Part shown: piece after piece, positions 38,391 through 49,935 of the stretch
How the letters are laid out: each line of letters starts with the position of its first letter
Numbering within the stretch: the stretch's first letter is position 1
From: Beroe forskalii
Taxonomy: Eukaryota; Ctenophora; Nuda; Beroida; Beroidae
NCBI GenBank assembly: GCA_011033025.1
Contig: WFMF01000031.1
Coordinates: forward strand, 1 to 64,000
DNA length: 64,000 nt
Direction of reading: 5' to 3'
Position numbers and translations under genes: made by a program
The notes under the pieces: model-generated
The model's database searches: none
What the model saw: only the letters and a program-made list of their open reading frames with translations
What the model was told of the DNA's origin: nothing

Positions 38391-39440
38391 GCAGATTGTG
38401 TTTGGGGGGGCGGTGGGGGAGATTTTTTGCTAGGCTGGAAAAGGGCCTTCGTTTGTGTTTGGGGGGCCCCAAGGAAGCAAGGCGGGTGCGGCGGCAGGGA
38501 AATTTAAAAAACAGGATCAGATGGGGCCCAAAAACGTTTTAAAGGTTAGGCGCCTTTTGAAGGCAAGAACAGTTGGGCAGCCCAGGCACGAAAAGGCGAA
38601 AGGGGAGTTGCATGTCAAAGCGGGGGAACGCAAAAGGACAAACGGAAAGTGCCGTAAAGTGTGTGAAGGAGACGACAGGAAGGGGGGTTTTGGTTGACAA
38701 AAAAGCCAGTGCGTAAAAGAAAAACAATGTTTAAATCTGTGCAAAACGGGACGCTGTTTTGGCGACTGTTTTGGGGGTTTGGGGAGAAGAAAAAGGGGGA
38801 CGGTCCCGGGGAAAGGGGGTGTTGCAGCAGGATGGGGGGTGGTTTTTGGAAAAGCGAAGAACCGCATCACCTTTGCAGGGGTTTTCCCGGGTAGGGAAAG
38901 AAAAACAGCAGAGGAAAACCCCGGGGCTCTTGAAGGAGAAGATCGTGGGCCGGAAGCTTTTATCAGCAATTTGGGAGACAGGTGCCATCAGCCGGGCGCC
39001 TGACGAACTCTCGCCGTCCCGTCCCGACCCCCCTAACTCAGGCAGTCCCCAGCCAGACTGTCCCGTTTTCCCCCCCCCCAAACCCAGCCCCGAGCTCAGA
39101 GATTCCTTTGGCGGCTCCAACAGCTCGGCAGTTTGCTGCCCAATGTATTCCCGGGCAGGGAAAAAAATCGCAAAAATACACAAATTCCAGCCTGACCAGT
39201 GCGACGTGGCGTGATAATAAATTTTTCATTTATTGATTTTTTGTTCTTTTTACCATTTGTTTTTTTTAGTGGCAATCAACATGTACGATAGACAGCCTTT
39301 ATTGGCATCCCTTTGGACGGGGTTTTTTTCTATTTTTTATTGTAATGATTTATATTTTGTTTGCCCTTTTGGGGACCCCCCCGCGGTCTTTCAATCTCAA
39401 AGTTTTATTAAGAAACTCCACTCGGTACTATCAAAGCGAT
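38391..39440. other. G/C-homopolymer-rich stretch, possibly poor-quality sequence
   Basis: Runs of G, C, A and T of 5-9 bases are packed together to about 39380, unlike all neighbouring DNA. Overlapping open frames on both strands result from the biased composition; none resembles a known domain. It immediately precedes the well-conserved TRAPPC13 exon at 39449. I read it as error-rich consensus or a foreign join rather than a gene. Confidence 0.4.
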
Positions 39441-39448
39441 CAGTTCAC

Positions 39449-39551
39449 CTTGTGGCTGTATGAGTCTTTGTAATTGAGAGGACTGTAGACGACCTTTCTC
39501 ACCGAAGTTACTCAGCCACATGATATCTAATTTACCTACTGATGACACGCC
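39449..39551 (-). CDS. TRAPPC13: TRAPPC13 exon (GKLDIMW...SQLQRL segment)
   Basis: Starts after acceptor CTTACCCAG in phase 0. The core GKLDIMW..NFGEKGRLQSSQLQRL is the most conserved part of the family. The donor after CCACAAG is inferred; the exact end could differ by a few codons. Confidence 0.85.
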
Positions 39552-42500
39552 CTGGGTAAGAGGATCAAAGGTTAAATGGCAGAATAGGGACAGATATTTG
39601 GTGACATTTATAAAAGTCATATAGAAGTCAGAATTGGAGATTTCGCCCTTGTCAGCAATGGCGACGATTATTTTTGAGGGGCCTAAAATCTGTATAACAC
39701 ATGGGTCGATCCACGACTGATGTGTTTTAAGGGCCCATATAGCCGCGTTTAATCGGACAATATTAGAATAAATATCTTTTTCTCACTAGGTCAAAGGATT
39801 TCTGTGCAAAACGCAGCAGTCGATCAAATGACGCTGATCAATCGACCGATTCCATTCGATCGACCGATGCGTTATAAGAAGCCAAGATACAACAATTTTA
39901 AATTGGCGTCTGAGTGGCGTATGTGACGATGAGCACAGCCCTTTATTACCCCTAGTAGGGTTATGCTCATGATATCTTTTTGAAAATTGGCGCAGCACCC
40001 TAGTACCCTTGTAGGGTTATGCCATGTTATCTTTTTGAAAATTGGCGTGGCCCCCAGGCATGGCGATTGCCATTGACAGTCTTTGTCGACAATGGATGAA
40101 TCTCCAATAATCGAGTAATCACCGCCATTTTCGAAATTTCCAATCCAGTCACACATGCCAACTGACAAGTATTTGGCATGTCTGACTTGCAATTCCCTAA
40201 ACTTGAGTGGATAAATGGAAGTTGATAAATAAGAAATATTAAGCCCAAATAATCAGCTATTATGCGCCAATACCTTAACATTGTTCCGATCATCCTGTAC
40301 CATTTTAGGGGTCAGCTTGTACAGGTACTGCCATGTATCATCAGGGTTTATGTAGTCACTTTCACTGAATATGGATTCGCCACTGAAAACATGTAAATCA
40401 TTTGATTCTTTAATTCCAGTTATTTCATTCAGGTAGGTTCATTCTCGTGAAATCGCGACAAATGGCAGATAAAATACTGCTATTATCGGGAAGTGCATTC
40501 TGGCCTCTGATTGGTGGAAATATTTTAATGATTAAATCGCGCGAAGAGGTCTACAAAAAAGTAAAACGTGCGTCGCGCGTTCCGTCACTAATTTGCCACT
40601 TCAGTATACAAGCAGTACAAGTTCCAGCCCAAAATAGTCACGAGAGGTACCCGATGGGTACTACTCAGTTTTCTGCAAAATAGGTGACGCCCATACTTTA
40701 ACACAACTCCAATGAGCTGCCGAGTTTTTCCTCTCCTAATCACCTTTTTGTATAACAAAAAGCCATTGTAAGGGAGGCGATGTTTTACGGGACTTGTGTC
40801 AAATATGTGTCAAATGTGTGTCAAAAGTCCCATGGATGGGACGTGGCGATTTGAGGCGATATATGACCTGAAAACGTATTATTATGATGAGATAACATAT
40901 TTTAGAGTTCCTGAGTGCCAAACCAACCACGCCCAACCCTCGGCCACGCCCAAATCCCACGTCCCATAATTTCTCGAAAAGTGTGTCAAATCTGTGTCAA
41001 GCCATGGGACGTGGCGATTTGAGACCAGATATGCCTCCAAAACGTATTATTGTGATGGGAAAACATATTTTAGAGTTCCTGAGTGCCAAACCAACCATCT
41101 CCAACTTTCGGCCACGCCCAAATCCCACGTCCCATAAATGCGCGAAAGTGTGTCAAATATGTGTCAAAAGTCCCATGGATGGGACGTGGCGATTTGAGAC
41201 CAGATATGCCTCCAAAACGTATTATTATGATGGGAAAACATATTTAAGAGTTCCTGAGTGCCAAACCAACCATCTCCAACCCTCAGCGCCCAAATCCCAC
41301 GTCCCATAATTTCTCGAAAAGTGTGTCAAATCTGTGTCAAGCCATGGGACGTGGCGATTTGAGACCAGATATGCCTCCAAAACGTATTATTATGATGGGA
41401 AAACATATTTTAGAGTTCCTGAGTGCCAAGCCAACCATCTCCAACTTTCGGCCACGCCCAAATCCCACGTCCCATAAATGCGCGAAAAGTGTGTCAAATA
41501 TGTGTCAAAAGTCCCATGGATGGGACGTGGCGATTTGAGACCAGATATGCCTCCAAAACGTAATATTATGATGGGAAAACATATTTTAGAGTTCCTGAGT
41601 GCCAAACCAACCATCTCCAACTTTCGGCCACGCCCAAATCCCACGTCCCATAAATGCGCGAAAAGTGTGTCAAATATGTGTCAAAAGTCCCATGGATGGG
41701 ACGTGGCGATTTGAGACCAGATATGCCTCCAAAACGTATTATTATGATGGGAAAACATATTTTAGAGTTCCTGAGTGCCAAACCAACCATCTCCAACTTT
41801 CGGCCACGCCCAAATCCCACGTCCCATAAATGCGCGAAAAGTGTGTCAAATATGTGTCAAAAGTCCCATGGATGGGACGTGGCGATTTTAGACCAGATAT
41901 GCCTCCAAAACGTATTATTATGATGGGAAAACATATTTTAGAGTTCCTGAGTGCCAAACCAACCATCTCCAACCCTCGGCCACGCCCAAATCCCACGTCC
42001 CATCCATGGGACTTTTGACACATATTTGACACACTTTTCGACCATTTACAGGACGTGGGATTTGGGCGTGGCCGAAAGTTTACGATGGTTGGTTTGGCAC
42101 TCAGGAACTCTAAAATATGTTTTCCTATAATAATAATACGTTTTGAAGGCATATCTAGTCTCATGTCACCACGTCCCATGGCTTGACACAGATTTGACAC
42201 ACTTTTCGAGCATTCATGGAATTTGGGCGTGGCCGAGGGTTGGGCGTGGTTGGTTTAGCACTCAGGAACTCTAAAATATGTTATCTCATCATAATAATAC
42301 GTTTTCAGGTCATATATCGCCTCAAATCACCATGTCCCATCCATGGGACTTTTGCACATATTTGACACACTTTTCTCACATTTATGGTACGTGGGGTTTG
42401 GGCGTGGTCGAAAGTTGGGGATGGTTGGTTTGGCACTCAGGAAGTCTAAAATATGTTTTCTCATCATGATAATACGTTTTCAGGTCATGTATCGCCTCAA

Positions 42501-44049
42501 ATCGCCACGTCCCATCCATGGGACTTTTGACGCATATTTGACACATATTTGACACATATTTGACACACTTTTCGCACATTTATGGGACGTGGGATTTGGG
42601 CGTGGCCGAAAGTTGGGGATGGTTGGTTTGGCATTCAGGAACTCTAAAATATGTTTTCCCATAATAATAATACGTTTTGAAGGCATATCTAGTCTCATGT
42701 CGCCACGTCCCATGGCTTGACACAGATTTGACACGCTTTTCGAGCATTCATGGAATTTGGGCGTGGCCGAGGGTTTGGCGTGGTTGGTTTGGCACTCAGG
42801 AACTCTATGTTTTACCATCATAATAATACGTTTTGGAGGCATATCTGGTCTCAAATCGCCACGTCCAATGGCTTGACACATACATGAGAAACTTTTCACG
42901 CATTTATGGAGTTATGGGACGTGATATTTGAGCGTGGCCGAAAGTTGGGGATAGTTGGTTTGCTACTCAGGAACTCTAAAATATGTTAGCTCATCATAAT
43001 AATACGTTTTCAGGTCATATATCGCCTCAAATCGCCACGTCCCATCCATGGGACTTTTGGCACATATTTGACACACTTTTCGCGCATTTATGGGACGTGG
43101 GATTTGGGCGTGGTCGAAAGTTGAGGATGGTTGGTTTGGCATTCAGGAACTCTGAAATATGTTTTCACATCATAATAATACGTTTTGGAGGCATATCTGG
43201 TCTCAAATCGCCACGTCCCATGGCCTGATAGTTGATACACATTTGACACATTTTTCTCACATAGGTGGGATTTTGGCGTGGCTAAGGGTTGAGTGTTTTT
43301 AGTTTGGAACTATTGGGAAGTTTTGGGTAATATATCGCCTCAAATTGCCACGTCCCATACCTACATGAGACTTTTGATTCCCATTTCACATACTGTTCAC
43401 GCAAATGCCATCAAAACTTTCAGTACTTGATTAGCAATGAACCTTACTCAAGCAATTAGCCACCATAAAAACATGTTTTGTATCAAGTTAAAACGTTCGA
43501 CATCATCAGGCTGAAATTGTATGTCCATCTTTATTATTGCTTCCAATATTTGAGTATTTGAGTATTGAGGGACAATCAATATCAAAACAAAGCACTATAC
43601 ATTTTGATACCCAAATTTCAAAACTGAGACAAAATCAATAACTGAAATCCTACTTCGTAAACTTACAACTATAAAGGAGATAGACAACAAGTCGGAACTG
43701 CAACTGATAGTGTGTGAACGGGATTGTGCATTGTTGATAAATTTTGCAGCGTGCTTGGGAGGAAATTGCAAACGCGCGCGCGAAGCGCGCGCATTTGGAG
43801 TGCTGAAATTCGCGGCGCGGCTTGACACAAGTCCCGTAAAACATGTCCTGTTGTAAGGGTTGGTAATGGCTGTGTTTTGGAGGATTAAGAGAGAATTTGA
43901 GTATCTAAAATATGAGTGAAGGTAAACCTGGGTAGGAAGTTGAGATCGGTGGCGTTGTAGAGGGGCGAGGGGGCCAGCAGGACTTTCTGCATGTGGAGGG
44001 GGTGAGGGGTGGTGTTCGTTATCTGCGCTTCCAGGAATATCTCTTCTTC
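39449..44049 (-). CDS. TRAPPC13: TRAPPC13, three consecutive internal exons
   Basis: Exons 44049-43928, 40382-40274 and 39551-39449 (minus strand) join in frame and match the central part of TRAPPC13, an accessory subunit of the metazoan TRAPPIII tethering complex in Golgi traffic and autophagy. Landmarks: IFLEAQITNTTPHPLHMQKV with PLYNATDLNF; then DTWQYLYKLTPK; then GVSSVGKLDIMWLSNFGEKG with RLQSSQLQRL. Splice sites are good: acceptors TTCCCAG, TTTTCAG and TTACCCAG, donors AG|GTTTAC, AAG|GTATTG and CAAG|GTGAAC. The first junction splits a Ser codon (AG+T). N-terminal exons expected above 44 kb and C-terminal exons expected below 39.4 kb are not found; 24-bp arrays lie on both sides. The 3.5-kb intron 40383-43927 holds the head-to-head repeat. 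Confidence 0.9.
39872..40060. repeat. Short direct repeats in TRAPPC13 intron
   Basis: ATCTTTTTGAAAATTGGCG occurs twice (near 39975 and 40030), and CCTAGTA..GTAGGGTTATG twice, forming an imperfect ~60-base tandem pair. Confidence 0.5.
40274..40382 (-). CDS. TRAPPC13: TRAPPC13 exon (QYLYKLTPK segment)
   Basis: Completes Ser with its first T, then reads GESIFSESDYINPDDTWQYL, YKLTPKMVQDDRNNVK. Ends in phase 0 at donor GTATTG. This exon has no long enclosing open frame and is found only by its splice borders and family match. Confidence 0.88.
40796..43395. repeat. Head-to-head inverted tandem array of ~167-176-bp units
   Basis: Seven units read forward from about 40796 to 42002 and about eight units read in the opposite orientation from 42003 to 43395. 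Each unit carries GTGTGTCAAATATGTGTC, the palindrome CCCATGGATGGGACGTGG, CGTATTATTATGATGGG, GAGTTCCTGAGTGCC and GGCCACGCCCAAATCCCACG. Two unit types differ around the CATGG block: one with CCCATGGATGGGACG, one with AAGCCATGGGACG. The switch of orientation is sharp at CCCAT|CCATGG. The array lies wholly in a TRAPPC13 intron, so the pre-mRNA could fold into a hairpin with arms of more than 1 kb. Short open frames within are repeat-driven. Confidence 0.92.
43777..43797. repeat. GC-rich palindrome GCGCGCGCGAAGCGCGCGC
   Basis: A 9-bp alternating GC stem on each side of a one- or two-base centre, in the TRAPPC13 intron about 130 bases downstream of an exon. It could form a hairpin or Z-DNA-prone segment. 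Confidence 0.55.
43928..44049 (-). CDS. TRAPPC13: TRAPPC13 exon (EVFLEAQI-type segment)
   Basis: Forty codons plus two bases, phase 0 at the start and phase 2 at the end. GC-rich coding sequence stands out from the surrounding AT-rich DNA. It begins EEEIFLEAQI and ends NFLP, followed by the split Ser. Confidence 0.88.
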
Positions 44050-44258
44050 CTGGGAAGGAGAAAGTAAAGTGGAAATCAATATTATTGTGGGTGTTTATTC
44101 CCTCCCTCAATCGTGTTATTAAGGTGGTATTTTAACTTTGAGTATAACACAATCCCCACAAAACACTATGTTTGCTTCCACAACGCCTTTTTGTAAAACG
44201 AAAAAGGAGCAATCGGCGGAGGAAAAGCGTAATTAAGCAATAATCAAGCACAGACTAC

Positions 44259-44318
44259 TGTGGTCTGTGGAGTGATGTGGTCTGTGGAGTGATGTGGACT
44301 GTGGAGTGATGTGGAGTA
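44259..44318 (+). repeat. 17-bp tandem (CTGTGGAGTGATGTGGT), 3-4 units
   Basis: Directly precedes array B and may mark its boundary. Confidence 0.75.
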
Positions 44319-44321
44319 ATG

Positions 44322-47173
44322 ATACGCTGACACCGGTGTGAAGGCATATCCTGACACTGATGTCAAGGCATACATTGGCACTGGTGTCAAGGCATACGCT
44401 GACATTGGTGTCAAGACCTACAATGACACTGGTATAAAGGCATTCACTGACACTACTGTCAACGGATACGCTGACACTGGTGTCAAGGCATACGCTGACA
44501 ATGATGTCAAGGCATACTCTGACACTGATGTCAAGGCATACGCTGACACTGGTGTCAAGGCATACGCTGACACTGGTGTCAAGACCTATATTGACACTGG
44601 TGTCGAAGCATTCACTGACACAAGTGTCAAGGCATACGCTGACACTAGTGCCAAGGGATACGCTGACACTGATGTAGCACACTGACACTGGTGTCAAGTG
44701 AGGCATACGCTGACACTGGTGTCAAGGCATACGCTGACACTGGTGTCAAGGGATACGCTGACACTGGTGTCAAGGCATACGCTGACACTGATGTCACTGC
44801 TGACACTGGTGTCAAGATACGCTGACACTGGTGTCAAGGCATATGCTGACACTGATGTCAAGGCATACACGGACACTGATGGCAAGGCTTACACTGACAC
44901 TGGTGTCAAAGTGTCAAGGCATACGCTGACACTGGTGTCAAGGGATACGCTGACACCGGTGTCAAGGCATATGCTGACACTGATGTCAAGGCATACATGG
45001 ACACTGATGTCAAGGCATTCGCTGACACTAGTGTCAAGGGATACGCTGACCGCTGACACTGGTGTCAAGACTGACACTGACAGCGGTGTCAAGGCATACG
45101 CTGACACTGGTGTCAAGGCATACGCTGACACTGGTGTCAAGTACGCTGACACTGACACACGCTGACACTGGTCAAGGCATTCGCTGACACTGGTGTCAAG
45201 GCATACGCTGACACTGGTGTCAAGGCATACGCTGACACTGGTGAAGGCATTCGCTGACACTAGTGTCAAGGGATACGCTGACAACGGTGTCAAGGCATAC
45301 GCTGACACTGGTGTCAAGGCATACGCTGACACTGGTGTCAAGGCATACGCTGACACTGGTGTCAAGGCATACGCTGATACTGGTGTCAAGTCATACGCTG
45401 ACACTGGTGTCAAGGCAAACACTGACACTGGTGTCAAGGCATACGCTGACACTGATGTCAAGGCATACGCTGATACTGGTGTCAAGGCATACGCTGACAC
45501 TGGTGTCAAGGCATACGCTGACACTGGTGTCGAAGCATTCGCTGACACAAGTGTCAAGGCATACGCTGACATTAGTGCCAAGGGATACACTGACACCGGT
45601 GTGAAGACATGCGCTGACACTGATGTCAAGGCATATGCTGACACTGGTGTCAAGGCATACGGTTACACTGGTGTGTCAAGGCATACGCTGACACTGGTGT
45701 CAAGGCATACGCTGACACTGGTGTCAAGGCATACACTGACACTCAAGGCTGACACTGGTGTCAAGGCATACGCTGACACTGGTGTCAAGGCATACGCTGA
45801 CACTGGTGTCAAGGCATACGCTGACACTGATGTCAAGGCATACGCTGACACTGGTGTCAAGGCATACGCTGACACTGGTGTCAAGGCATACAATGACACT
45901 GGTGTCAAGACATACGCTGACACTGATGTCATGGCATACACTGATACTGGTGTCAAGGCATACGCTGACACTGGTGTCAAGACTTACACTGACACTGGTG
46001 TCAAGGCATAAATTGACACTGGTGTCAAGACCTACACTGACACTGGTGTCAAGGAATTCGCTGACACTACTGTCAAGGGATAAGCTGACACCGGTGTCAA
46101 GGCATACGCTGACACTGATGTCAAGGCATACACGAACACTGATGTCAAGGCATACACTGACACTGGTGTCAAGACCTACACTGACAGTGGTGTCAAGGCA
46201 TTCGCTGTCAACACTAGTGTCAAGGGATACGCTGAGACTGGTGTCAAGGCATACGCTGACACTAGTGTCAAGGGATACGCTGACACTGGTGTCAAGGCAT
46301 ACGCTGACACTGGTGTCAAGGCATACGCTGACACTGGTGTCAAGACCTACACTGACACTGGTGTCAAGGCATTTGCTGACACTAGTGTCAAGGGATACGC
46401 TGACACTGGTGTCAAGGCATTTGCTGACACTAGTGTCAAGGCATTCGCTGTCAACACTAGTGTCAAGGGATACGCTGACACCGGTGTCAAGGCATACGCT
46501 GACACTGATGTCAAGGCATAGGCTGACAGTGGTGTCAAGGCATACGCTGACACTGGTGTCAAGACCTAGACTGACACTGGTGTCAAGGCATTCGCTGTCA
46601 ACACTAGTGTCAAGGGATTCGCTGACACCGGTGTCAATGCATACGCTGACACTGATGTCAAGGCACACACTGACACCGGTGTCAAGGCATACGCTGACAC
46701 TGGTGTCAAGGCATTTGCTGACACTAGTGTCAAGGGATACGCTGACACTGGTGTCAAGACCTACACTGACACTGGTGTCAAGGCATTTGCTGACACCGGT
46801 GTCAAGACCTACACTGACACTGGTGTCAAGGCATTTGCTGACACTAGTGTCAAGGGATACGCTGACACTGGTTTCAAGGCATTTGCTGACACTAGTGTCA
46901 AGGGATACGCTGACACTGGTGTCAAGGGATACGCTGACACCGGTGTCAAGGCATATGCTGACACTGATGTCAAGGCATACGCTAACACTGGTGACAACTT
47001 GTCAAGGCATACGCTGACACTGATGTCAAGGCATACACGGACACTGATGTAAGGCATACACTGCACTGACACTGGTGTCAAGACCTACACTGACAGTGGT
47101 GTCAAGGCATTCGCTGACACCGGTGTCAAGGCATACGCTGACACTGGTGTCAAGGCATACGCTGACACCGGTG
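44322..47173 (+). repeat. 24-bp minisatellite array B, diverged
   Basis: Same unit and orientation as array A but far more variable, with many indels and with recurring linked variants: units with the perfect palindrome TGACACTAGTGTCA are nearly always followed by AGGGATACG, and TGACACCGGTGTCA by a unit with ACTGATGTCA. Blocks of several units recur (for example around GCATTCGCTGTCAACACTAG near 46200, 46445 and 46598), which indicates higher-order repeats. Open frames on both strands are repeat artefacts. Confidence 0.95.
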
Positions 47174-47256
47174 CCATCTTTTTGAAAAGTGTCGACCTTT
47201 TTTTTTTTTTTTTTTTTTTTTTTTGGACGCCACCCTGAAAAGGCCATCCGAGATAG

Positions 47257-49290
47257 TGCTTAATGGGTATATTTTCCGATTTTCAGGTATATTTCAGGTA
47301 AATTTCAGGTATATTTCATGAACACAGTGCTCAATAAGGTATATTTTTTACTTTATTAGGTATATTTCCAAAAATCCATCCGAGACAGTGCTTAATAGGT
47401 ATATTTCCAAAATCCATCCGAGACAGTGCTGAATAGGTATATTTCCAAATTCTACCCGAAACAGTGTCAATTTAAGAATTTAATAGGAATATTTCCAAAT
47501 TCCATCTGAGTCAGTGCTTAATAGGTATATTTCCAAGTTCCATCCGAAACAGTGCTTAATAGGTATATTTCCAAATTTCATCCGAGACTGTGCTTAATAG
47601 GTATATTTCCAAATTTCATCCGAGACTGTGCTTAATACTTAGAAGGTATATTTTCAAATTCTACCCGAAACAGTGATTGATAATTTAAGAATTTAATAGG
47701 AATATTTCAAATTCCATCTGAGTCAGTGCTTAATAGGTATATTTCAAGTTCCATCCGAAACAGTGCTGTTAGGTATATTTCCAAATTTCATCCGAGACTG
47801 TGCTTAATACTTAGAAGGTATATTTTCAAATTCTATCCGAGACAGTGCTTAATACTTAAAAGGTATATTTTCAAATTCCATCCGAGTCAGTGCTTATTAA
47901 TACTTAAAAAGGTATATTTCCAAATTCCATCCGAGTCAGTGCTTAATAATTTAATAGGTATATTTCAAGTTCCATCCGAGACAGTGCTTAATTTAGTATA
48001 TTTCCAAATTTCATCCGAGACAATGCTTAATACTTAAAAAGGTATATTTTCAAATTCTATCCGAGACAGTGCTTAATACTTAATAAGTATATTTCCAAAT
48101 TTCATCCGAGACAGTGCTTAATACTTAAAAAGGTATATTTCCAAATTCCATCCGAGTCAGTGCATAATAATTTAATAGGTATATTTCCAAGTTCCATCCG
48201 AGACAGTGCTTAATACTTAAAATTTTAAAAGGTATATTTTCAAATTCTATCCGAGACAGTGCTTAATATTTAAAAAGGTATATTTCCAAATTCCATCCGA
48301 GTCAGTGCTTAATAATTTAATAGGTATATTTTCAAATTCCATCCGAGACAGTGCTTAATACCTAAAAGGTATATTTCCAAAATCCATCCGAGTCAGTGCT
48401 TAATAGGTATATTTCAGATTTCATCTGAGACAGTGCTTAATACTTTGAAGGAATATTTTCAAATTCCATCCGAGACGGTGCTTAATGCTTAAAAAAGATA
48501 TATTTCCAAATTCCATCCGAGTCAGTGCATAATAATTTAATAGGTATATTTCAAGTTCCATCCGAGACAGTGCTTAATACTTAAAATTTTAAAAGGTATA
48601 TTTTCAAATTCTATCCGAGACGGTGCTTAATGCTTAAAAGATATATTTTCAAATTCCATCCAAGACAGTGCTTAATGCTTAAAAAGGTATTTTCAAATTC
48701 TATCTGAGACAGTGCTTAATATTTAAAAGGTATATTTCCAAATTCCATCCGAGTCAGTGCTTAATAATTTAATAGGTATATTTTCAAATTCCATCCGAGA
48801 CAGTGCTTAATACCTAAAAGGTATATTTCCAAAATCCATCCGAGTCAGTGCTTAATAGGTATATTTCCAGATTTCATCTGAGACAGTGCTTAATACTTTA
48901 AAGGAATATTTTCAAAATTCCATCCGAGACGGTGTCAATGCTTAAAAGATATATTTTCAAATTCCATCCAAGACAGTGCTTAATGCTTAAAAAAGATATA
49001 TTTTCAAATTCCATCCGAGAGACAGTGCTTATCGCTTAATACTAAAAAAAAGTATATTTACAAATTCCATCCGAGACACTGGTGTCAAGAGGTATATTTC
49101 CCAATTCCATCCGATGTAGTGAATACTGAATAGGTATATTTCATACCCATCTGAGACAGTGATTAACAAGACAGGTATATTTCCAAATTTTATCCGCGCT
49201 GAGACGGTGATAAATAGACAAATAGGTATATTTTCAGAATTCCATCTGAGGCAGTCCCAATACTTAATAAATTAATAGTATATTTCTGAA
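47257..49290 (+). repeat. Minisatellite of about 40-50 bp between two poly(T) tracts
   Basis: Units read AGGTATATTTCCAAATTCCA, TCCGAGACAGTGCTTAAT, with an optional ACTTAAAA tail that makes unit length vary. About 45 units. The array is bounded by a poly(T) run near 47199-47224 and another near 49300-49318, each followed by related sequence (GGACGCCACCC and GAGGCGACCC, then CCGAGAT or CTGAGAT). One unit near 49077-49092 contains the core of the 24-bp repeat (ACACTGGTGTCAAG) fused to GGTATATTTCC. Confidence 0.92.
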
Positions 49291-49463
49291 ATCAAGGACC
49301 TTTTTTTTTTTTTTTTTTGAGGCGACCCAAAAATGGTAGTCTGAGATATTTTTTGCCCAGAAAACAGGGCAAATTGGTCCAAAGCAGAGCAAAGAAGGGC
49401 TTGCGCAAGGGCCAAAGACAGGCAAAACAGGGCATGGCGCAGGCAAACAACAGGGCAGTTTAA

Positions 49464-49835
49464 GAGATTAGGACACTGGTGTCAAGACTCACATCTGGCC
49501 ACTGGTGTCATGAATTTCGCTGACACTACCGTCATGATGCTTAATACCGGTGTCAAGGAATACGCTGGAACTGATGTCAAGGCATAGACGAAACTGATAA
49601 CAAGGCATACACTGACACTGCACTCTGACCTACATTGAGAGTGGTGTCAGGCATTCGCTGTCACGTCATCAGGTGTCAAGTGATACGCTGAGCACCGGTG
49701 TCAAGACTGATTGTGTCAAGGCATACGCTGACACTGGTGTCAAGACCCAGGCAGCTGGTGTCATAGGCTTGGCTTGACACTGGTGTCAAGACTCCAACTG
49801 ACACTGGTGTCAAGACCTACATCAACACTGGTGTC
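49464..49835 (+). repeat. Degenerate 24-bp minisatellite before the gap
   Basis: Scattered GACACTGGTGTCAAG cores with damaged spacers. It runs straight into the N gap. Confidence 0.85.
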
Positions 49836-49935
49836 NNNNNNNNNNNNNNNNNNNNNNNNNNNNNNNNNNNNNNNNNNNNNNNNNNNNNNNNNNNNNNNNN
49901 NNNNNNNNNNNNNNNNNNNNNNNNNNNNNNNNNNN
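49836..49935. other. Assembly gap, exactly 100 N
   Basis: One hundred N is a conventional placeholder, so the true distance is unknown. Confidence 0.98.

Noticed and set aside
38455-39236. Overlapping frames of 60-151 codons on both strands
   Set aside because: They come from homopolymer-rich, GC-biased sequence; no domain, splice or conservation signal, and they are not the missing TRAPPC13 exons.
40983-43228. Multiple similar frames (MSNLCQAMGRGDLRPDM-type)
   Set aside because: They are translations of the ~175-bp tandem unit in both orientations.
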